Shown here in pieces: positions 7,301-11,529 of a stretch of DNA of 11,529 nucleotides. The position numbers and the translations under genes were made by a program. The notes beneath the pieces were generated by a model, which saw nothing but the letters and a program-made list of their open reading frames with translations, made no database searches and was not told the DNA's origin. The stretch covers positions 1 to 11,529 of the forward strand of contig JAAZPN010000209.1 of NCBI GenBank assembly GCA_012797215.1, read 5' to 3'. The stretch's first letter is position 1, and each line of letters starts with the position of its first letter. The DNA comes from Chloroflexota bacterium (GTDB lineage Bacteria > Chloroflexota > Anaerolineae > Anaerolineales > Anaerolineaceae).

Positions 7301-9695
7301 CTTGTTCAGCTTTGGATTAGGTCTTTTTGTTTATCCGATAATCCGATTGGCGCTTCCCGGACTGGCGGACAAAGGTTACGCTTTTGCCAGATTAGTGGGT
7401 TTTCTTCTTATTGCATATTTTGCTTTCATTCTGGGGTCCAGCGGTTTCGCGGTCACCAAAGGATTAATTGCGGGTATCTGTGTCGTTATTGCCTTAGCTG
7501 GTTTGCTTGCAGCTTTCCTTGACCGGCAATCCTTGATAAAAGAATTGCGTGAAAACTGGAAAAACTACCTGGTCATTGAGCTGCTTGCATTAATCGCATT
7601 CCTCTTTTTCCTTTGGGTGCGATACAACAACCCTGACCTTTGGCATCCTTATAAGGGCGGCGAAAAGCCCATGGACTTTTCGTATTTCAACGCCGTCATC
7701 AAGAGTTCCAGCATCCCGGCGTATGACCCCTGGTACGCGGGGGGATACATCAATTATTACTACTACGGTTTTGTTATCTTGGGCATGCCGGTCAAGCTTC
7801 TAGGCATCATACCTTCAGTGGCTTACAACATCATCCTGCCGCTGTGGTATTCCTTGCTGGTGATTGGAGCGTATAGTGTCGGTTGGAATATCACCCGGGC
7901 AATACTTGCCGCGCGGGAGGGAGAGACCTCACCTGAGCTGGGAAAGCTGCTGGGGAAACCTTTCGCGGCAGGTCTTTGCACCGCGCTGCTGCTGGCATTC
8001 GTCGGCAACCTGGGTACGGTCAAACTGCTCGTTCAAACGCTGCGCACCATGGGCGCGGCAGGCGCCTCAGTAGAAGGCGCTTTGGTGATTGACAAAACTA
8101 TCTGGTTATTCAAAGGATTAGGCCTCTTGTTTAAGGGTGCGCCAATGCCGCTTTACCCGGGGGACTGGTATTGGTTCCCAAGCCGCGTGATCCCGGGTGA
8201 TCCAATTACAGAATTTCCATATTTCACCTTTATTTATGCGGACTTGCATGCGCACTTGATCGCCTTGCCCATCGCGGTATTCGCGGTTGCCTGGGGGCTC
8301 TCCGCGCTTCTTTCTAAAGCTCGTTTGGGTGAGCACCGGTCAGGTAAGTGGGTCCGCGCAGCGCTCAGCTTTTTCATCGGCGCCCTGGTGATTGGCGCGC
8401 TAAAACCCACAAACACCTGGGATTACTATACGTTTCTGATTCTCAACCTTTGCGTTCTGGGTTATGTTGGTTGGCGATACCTGAAAGTGAATGGTTTGGA
8501 CACAAAAGAATGGTTGGCAAGACTCTTGCCAGCAGCCGCGATGATCATCGCATTAACCGCGCTGAGCATGTTGCTTTACTCGCCCTTTAATCGTTTATTT
8601 CACCCAGGCTACAACCAAATCGGTCTATGGACTGGCGACCGCACGCCGCTTTCCTCTTATTTCACTCATTGGGGTTTGCTCTTGTTCATCGTCGTGTTTT
8701 GGTATGCCTGGGAAAGCTACCAATGGTTGGCCGCCACGCCACTTTCCGCCTTGAAACGGCTTGAACCGCATAAAAACCAGTTGAAAATTGTGGCGTTATT
8801 CCTTGCGGGGCTTTTGATTTTCCTTTTAGTTCTCAAAGTGAGCGTAGCTCTTATCGTTCTGCCTTTGTGTTTATGGTCTCTCATCCTGCTCCTTAAAAGC
8901 GGCCAAAGCGACATCAAGAAACTGATGTTCTTTATGGTCGCGACCGCATTGCTGGAAACACTGGTCGTGGAGATGGTGTACCTGGTTGGTGATATCGGTC
9001 GCATGAATGTGGTTTTCAAACTTTACATGCAAGCCTGGCTGCTGCTCGCGCTAACCGCTGGCAGCGCATTAATATTGCTTTGGACGAGCCAGCACAAGTG
9101 GACTCTGCGCACACAGCTGTTCTTTCAGCTTCCGCTAATACTGCTTATCAGCGGAGCCCTGCTTTTCCCGCTGCTGGGAACAATGGACAAAATGAAAGAC
9201 CGCATGAACGCGCAGGCTCCAAAAACTCTGGATGGAATGCGGTATATGAGCAGTTCCAGTTATTACGACATGGGCGTAGAAATGCCCCTGGAAGATGATT
9301 ACCACACCATACGGTGGATGCAGGATAATATCAGTGGGTCTCCTGTCATCGTGGAGGCGCAAGCTTACGAGTATCGCTGGGGCAATCGATATACAATTTA
9401 CACGGGGCTGCCAGGAGTGGTCGGGTGGAATTACCATCAACGTCAGCAAAGGGCAATCCTTCAAAATAACGCGGTTCAGAATCGCGTGGATGAAGTCAAT
9501 AAGTTTTATCTGACAGACGACCTTGTCTACGTAAAGGAATTTTTGGATAGGTACCAGGTTAGTTACATCGTAGTAGGAAGACTGGAAAAAGCCTTTTATC
9601 CTGGCAGCGGACTGGCTAAATTTGAGAAACTAGCCGGTGTTCTCTGGGATCAGGTTTTTCAGTATGACAGCACGCTGGTTTACAAGGTGAGGTAA
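4395..9695 (+). CDS. Giant membrane protein: GT39-like GT-C half fused to DUF2298 (YYY) half
   Basis: 1766 residues with roughly two dozen membrane segments, in three parts. (a) Residues 1-460 are a GT-C transferase: the first loop holds 'DWDEGRHLHPDERF' (45-58) and a later loop 'QSHFMTVDTF' (166-175), both typical of ArnT/PMT-like enzymes that use polyprenyl-linked sugars. (b) Residues about 461-960 are polar and beta-rich, presumably outside the membrane, with 'SSNRQWG' (798-804) and 'YDHPKVLIF' (879-887). (c) Residues about 963-1766 are a full DUF2298 module: EKPM (1090), DPW (1111), YYYYG (1121-1125), SR (1263-1264), EFP (1273), DLHAH (1283-1287), NTWD (1340-1343), RMN (1536) and a C-terminal soluble part with 'TGLPGVVGW'. 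ATG 4395 has AGGTAGAG at 4377-4384, 10 bases upstream. The frame is unbroken, so the fusion is real in this sequence. The role of the DUF2298 half is unknown; glycan transfer is inferred from the fusion and the neighbours. Confidence 0.9.
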   Translation: MLNANQTQIHKARKRRNFDWKALITVFLLLSILCAGAYFRMIGVDWDEGRHLHPDERFLSMVLNSMTPVKSLGEFFNTETSTLNPGNVGYDFFVYGTLPLFIVRYVGEWVGQVGYDPITIVGRQLSALADIFTILLVFLIATRLMNQKAGLLAAAFYAFAVLPIQQSHFMTVDTFTNTFGMLTVFLGVVILTKPLPAVPAGQSERNKTRFKEWFPYAAFGLALGMAAASKINAAALALLLPAVEVVRFVKHEPELRETYGKFSFKMMLLAAFITIISFRVFQPYAFSGSSFFTLGLNREWLGGLSSLRQQSTGNVDFPPALQWARRSVGFSLYNLTFWGLGLPLGITSLAGLVGMGWVGFKQRQHKLLPVWGWTLFYLLWQLTAWVKAMRYLLLIYPLLAVIAAWGILSLWQSTKDLRVKRLYLPVKTLRYIGTGLALVTILGTAVWAYAFTRIYTRPHTRVAATEWIYETIPGPVNLITLGVDGEELQQAPYRSGDVLAGAQTKPFLFRSWSDGVLESFTVPTAQYLSAQTVFNRFTVTVTRAGSLGTPLSLPVLSSGTASTGSAAGVGALEFKFEPPIPVTEGVDYVITLAQTDANSQVFLSGVPKVAIRAQSGRVIAQSLNKIVEVITPAHSYSMDISVLTPGEISAVELPFLLDLSQNYSEKTLKVTLRATGEAENGPVSGEIAGKFVDFGSGKGGSARIELEKPLSISAPQIVNFSLEISAGEGALIVSSVAPVHESSWDDALPVSKAGYVPYSDNGGIFRGDLNLELYWPDNAEKRERFIDLLQQGDYLFISSNRQWGTTTRVPERYPLTSFYYRSLLGCPENIDLVSCYNQAEPGMYTGTLGFDLVKTVTSYPNLGSLAFNDQFAEEAFSVYDHPKVLIFKKNADFDPQKLRSAFESVDLSYVVNLTPRQADSFDTSISKANNLMLSEEALALQREGGTWSELFDRLASINTSQTAAVIVFYLFSFGLGLFVYPIIRLALPGLADKGYAFARLVGFLLIAYFAFILGSSGFAVTKGLIAGICVVIALAGLLAAFLDRQSLIKELRENWKNYLVIELLALIAFLFFLWVRYNNPDLWHPYKGGEKPMDFSYFNAVIKSSSIPAYDPWYAGGYINYYYYGFVILGMPVKLLGIIPSVAYNIILPLWYSLLVIGAYSVGWNITRAILAAREGETSPELGKLLGKPFAAGLCTALLLAFVGNLGTVKLLVQTLRTMGAAGASVEGALVIDKTIWLFKGLGLLFKGAPMPLYPGDWYWFPSRVIPGDPITEFPYFTFIYADLHAHLIALPIAVFAVAWGLSALLSKARLGEHRSGKWVRAALSFFIGALVIGALKPTNTWDYYTFLILNLCVLGYVGWRYLKVNGLDTKEWLARLLPAAAMIIALTALSMLLYSPFNRLFHPGYNQIGLWTGDRTPLSSYFTHWGLLLFIVVFWYAWESYQWLAATPLSALKRLEPHKNQLKIVALFLAGLLIFLLVLKVSVALIVLPLCLWSLILLLKSGQSDIKKLMFFMVATALLETLVVEMVYLVGDIGRMNVVFKLYMQAWLLLALTAGSALILLWTSQHKWTLRTQLFFQLPLILLISGALLFPLLGTMDKMKDRMNAQAPKTLDGMRYMSSSSYYDMGVEMPLEDDYHTIRWMQDNISGSPVIVEAQAYEYRWGNRYTIYTGLPGVVGWNYHQRQQRAILQNNAVQNRVDEVNKFYLTDDLVYVKEFLDRYQVSYIVVGRLEKAFYPGSGLAKFEKLAGVLWDQVFQYDSTLVYKVR
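9684..9692 (+). promoter_or_regulatory. Strong ribosome binding site deciding a TTG start
   Basis: AAGGTGAGG lies inside the last codons of the preceding gene and contains AGGTGA, a core match to the anti-Shine-Dalgarno complement. It ends 5 bases before TTG 9698. No ATG or GTG in the same frame lies near enough to use it, so it supports initiation at TTG and coupling to the upstream gene. Confidence 0.65.
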
Positions 9696-9697
9696 GC

Positions 9698-11529
9698 TTG
9701 ATTGACTTCCTGAAGTGGTATGCGCTAGCGTTGGTGATTTCCTGGCTTAATTTGCCATTAACCTACCGGCTGTTTAAATCACTGCCAAGCCGCGGTTTCG
9801 CGCTTAGTCGTCCGCTTGGGCTGCTTTTGTGGGGTTACTTATTTTGGCTGCTAACTTCCCTTAAGCTATTAAATAATGATCTGGCAGGCCAACTTGCCGC
9901 GCTGTTTTTGCTTGGCGCGCTGAACATTGCTTTGCTTGGCCGTGGTACTTTGAAGGAATTGGAGACCTGGATTCGGGAGAAGCGGAAGTTGATCATTTCC
10001 GTGGAATTGCTGTTCTTCTTTGGCTTCGTGCTGTGGTCATTTGTGCGCGCGGCCAACCCTGCGATTCTTGGCACGGAAAAACCGATGGAGATGGCATTCA
10101 TTAACGCGATTTTGCGATCCCCTAGCTTTCCTCCCAATGATCCGTGGCTTTCGGGTTACGCGATATCCTACTATTACTTCGGTTATGTTCTGGCGGCAAT
10201 GCTGATTCGCGTGACCGGAACTCTGGCTGGCGTCGGTTACAACCTTGTGGCTGCCATGTGGTTCGCGCTTACTGCGGGCGCCGCATACGGGCTGCTTTTC
10301 GATTTGCTTTCGGTCAGCGCAAAGGACCATGGAGAGAAGTCTTCATGGATTCTTACAGCCAGTTTTCTCGCGCCCGCGCTGTTGTTAATTGTTTCCAACT
10401 GGCACGGATTCCTGGATGTTCTTCACGCGCGCGGTTTATTTTTTACGACCCAGACAGACGGCAGCGTAAGTTCCGCTTTTTGGGATTGGCTAAAGCTCAA
10501 GGAGATTAGCGGAGTCAACCCGGATAACTCCTGGTTCCCGCTGCGTTGGGGTGGAGTGCAGTGGTGGGGTGCCAGCCGGGTGCTCCAGGATTTTCAATTG
10601 AACGGCAACGCGTTGGAAGTCATTGATGAGTTCCCGTTTTTTTCGTATCTATTATCTGACATTCATCCACATGTGCTTGGAATGCCTTTTGTGCTGGCAG
10701 CTGTCAGCCAGGCGCTCAACGCAATTATGGGTGGTTGGGAAGGACGAACGCGCGTCTGGCGCTGGGAGATTCCATGGTCCCTTCCAGAGATTCTCCTGGC
10801 AATCCTTACGCTTGGCGGGATTGCCTTTCTGAATACCTGGGATTTCCCCTTCTACCTGGCGCTGATCGCCGCGGCCCTGGTTTTTCGGCGTTGGCTGATA
10901 AGCGGTTGGAGCATAAAACGAATTGGGGAATTCTTATTAATTTGCGTTGGGCTGGCTGTCCCTGCCATCCTGGCCTATTTCCCATTTTATGTAAGTTTTG
11001 CTTCCCAGGCTGGGGGCATTCTTCCCAGTCTGGCCTTTTTTACCCCGGGCAAATATCTGTGGATTATGTTCGGGCCGCTCTTGGTTCCCATTTTTTGTGG
11101 CCTGGTTTGGCTGTTGAAGCGAAAAAAAGAACGTTTAAGCCACGGCAGGGCATTTTGGATTAGCTTATCGCTTTTTGCGCTTCTTTTTGCCTTTTCTTGG
11201 ACGATATCCTTTATCGCGTTGCGTTTGCCTGAATTGGGACAGCTCTTTTTATCCCTTCAAGGCGCCGCCGTCGGGCAAAACCCTTTAGTGGCAGCCCTTA
11301 TCGCCCGTCTGAAAGCTCCTGGCACAGGAATAACCCTGTTTCTGCTCCTGTTTTTAAGTTTGACAGCGCTTATTCGTCCTAAAGCTGGTCAGGATTTAGA
11401 AATTGAAAATCAACACCAGAGGCTGGCCAAAATTGGCAGCTTGGCAGATGTTTTTGTCATCCTCATGGTGATTTTTGGCACGCTGCTGGTCTTGGCGCCC
11501 GAATTTATCTACTTGCGCGACCAGTTTGG
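9698..11529 (+). CDS. DUF2298 (YYY) family membrane protein, N-terminal part
   Basis: An open frame from TTG 9698 through the right edge: 610 complete codons, no stop, so the gene is cut by the window. The protein is strongly hydrophobic and aligns with the DUF2298 half of the preceding gene from its first membrane segment on. Shared landmarks are EKPM (127-130), DPW (148-150), YYYFG (158-162), SR (293-294), EFP (311-313), DIHPH (321-325) and NTWD (379-382); at the edge comes 'PEFIYLRDQF', which is where the other copy has its RMN motif. It has no GT39-like N-terminal half, so it is the stand-alone form of the family. The start is set by a good ribosome binding site at 9684-9692 and the 2-base gap after the upstream stop. 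From memory, stand-alone members run to about 700-900 residues, so perhaps 100-300 residues are missing. It is probably a partner or parallel enzyme to the fused protein in outer-face glycan transfer; no activity is known to me. Confidence 0.88.
   Translation, partial: MIDFLKWYALALVISWLNLPLTYRLFKSLPSRGFALSRPLGLLLWGYLFWLLTSLKLLNNDLAGQLAALFLLGALNIALLGRGTLKELETWIREKRKLIISVELLFFFGFVLWSFVRAANPAILGTEKPMEMAFINAILRSPSFPPNDPWLSGYAISYYYFGYVLAAMLIRVTGTLAGVGYNLVAAMWFALTAGAAYGLLFDLLSVSAKDHGEKSSWILTASFLAPALLLIVSNWHGFLDVLHARGLFFTTQTDGSVSSAFWDWLKLKEISGVNPDNSWFPLRWGGVQWWGASRVLQDFQLNGNALEVIDEFPFFSYLLSDIHPHVLGMPFVLAAVSQALNAIMGGWEGRTRVWRWEIPWSLPEILLAILTLGGIAFLNTWDFPFYLALIAAALVFRRWLISGWSIKRIGEFLLICVGLAVPAILAYFPFYVSFASQAGGILPSLAFFTPGKYLWIMFGPLLVPIFCGLVWLLKRKKERLSHGRAFWISLSLFALLFAFSWTISFIALRLPELGQLFLSLQGAAVGQNPLVAALIARLKAPGTGITLFLLLFLSLTALIRPKAGQDLEIENQHQRLAKIGSLADVFVILMVIFGTLLVLAPEFIYLRDQF

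Noticed and set aside
10735..11163. Plus-strand open frame of 142 codons inside the last gene
   Set aside because: It overlaps the DUF2298 frame, which carries the conserved motifs and membrane segments. The alternative product is low-complexity Cys/Gly/Pro-rich sequence typical of an out-of-frame reading.
1..11529. Frequent GCGCGC-type strings as a possible repeat or regulatory signal
   Set aside because: They fall within codons for Ala and Arg across all six genes, with no regular spacing and no link to gene ends, so they look like codon preference.

Overview
This window is a single block of six genes, all on the + strand and packed almost end to end. It reads as part of a surface-glycan (polysaccharide or glycoprotein-glycan) cluster from a bacterium of moderate GC. 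The best taxonomic hint is the pair of DUF2298 ('YYY') membrane proteins, one of them fused to a family-39-like GT-C transferase. From memory, this family occurs in a few archaea and many Chloroflexota, so I favour a Chloroflexota genome, probably of the Anaerolineae type. That placement is inferred from protein families, not from a marker gene.

Layout: (1) 1-597, the C-terminal half of a GT4-type cytoplasmic glycosyltransferase, cut by the left edge; (2) 590-1396, a class I SAM methyltransferase; (3) 1396-2205, an FkbM-family methyltransferase; (4) a 70-base gap, the only real intergenic space, with a weak promoter candidate; (5) 2276-4390, a polytopic GT-C glycosyltransferase; (6) 4395-9695, a 1766-residue protein joining a GT39-like GT-C half, an extracytoplasmic region of about 500 residues and a complete DUF2298 half; (7) 9698 to the right edge, a stand-alone DUF2298 protein starting at TTG, whose end lies outside the window.

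Genes 1-3 overlap by 8 and 1 bases, genes 4 and 5 are 4 bases apart, and genes 5 and 6 are 2 bases apart. They are probably translated together, with a possible second transcription start before gene 4. A plausible division of labour is that the GT4 enzyme and the methyltransferases build or cap a glycan on the cytoplasmic side. The three large membrane proteins would then transfer lipid-linked sugars on the outer face of the membrane. Substrates cannot be read from the sequence.

The most interesting content is the duplicated DUF2298 module. The two copies share ordered motifs with exact spacing, but no activity that I know of has been assigned to the family. I see no RNA gene, mobile element, CRISPR array, convincing terminator or large nucleotide repeat.
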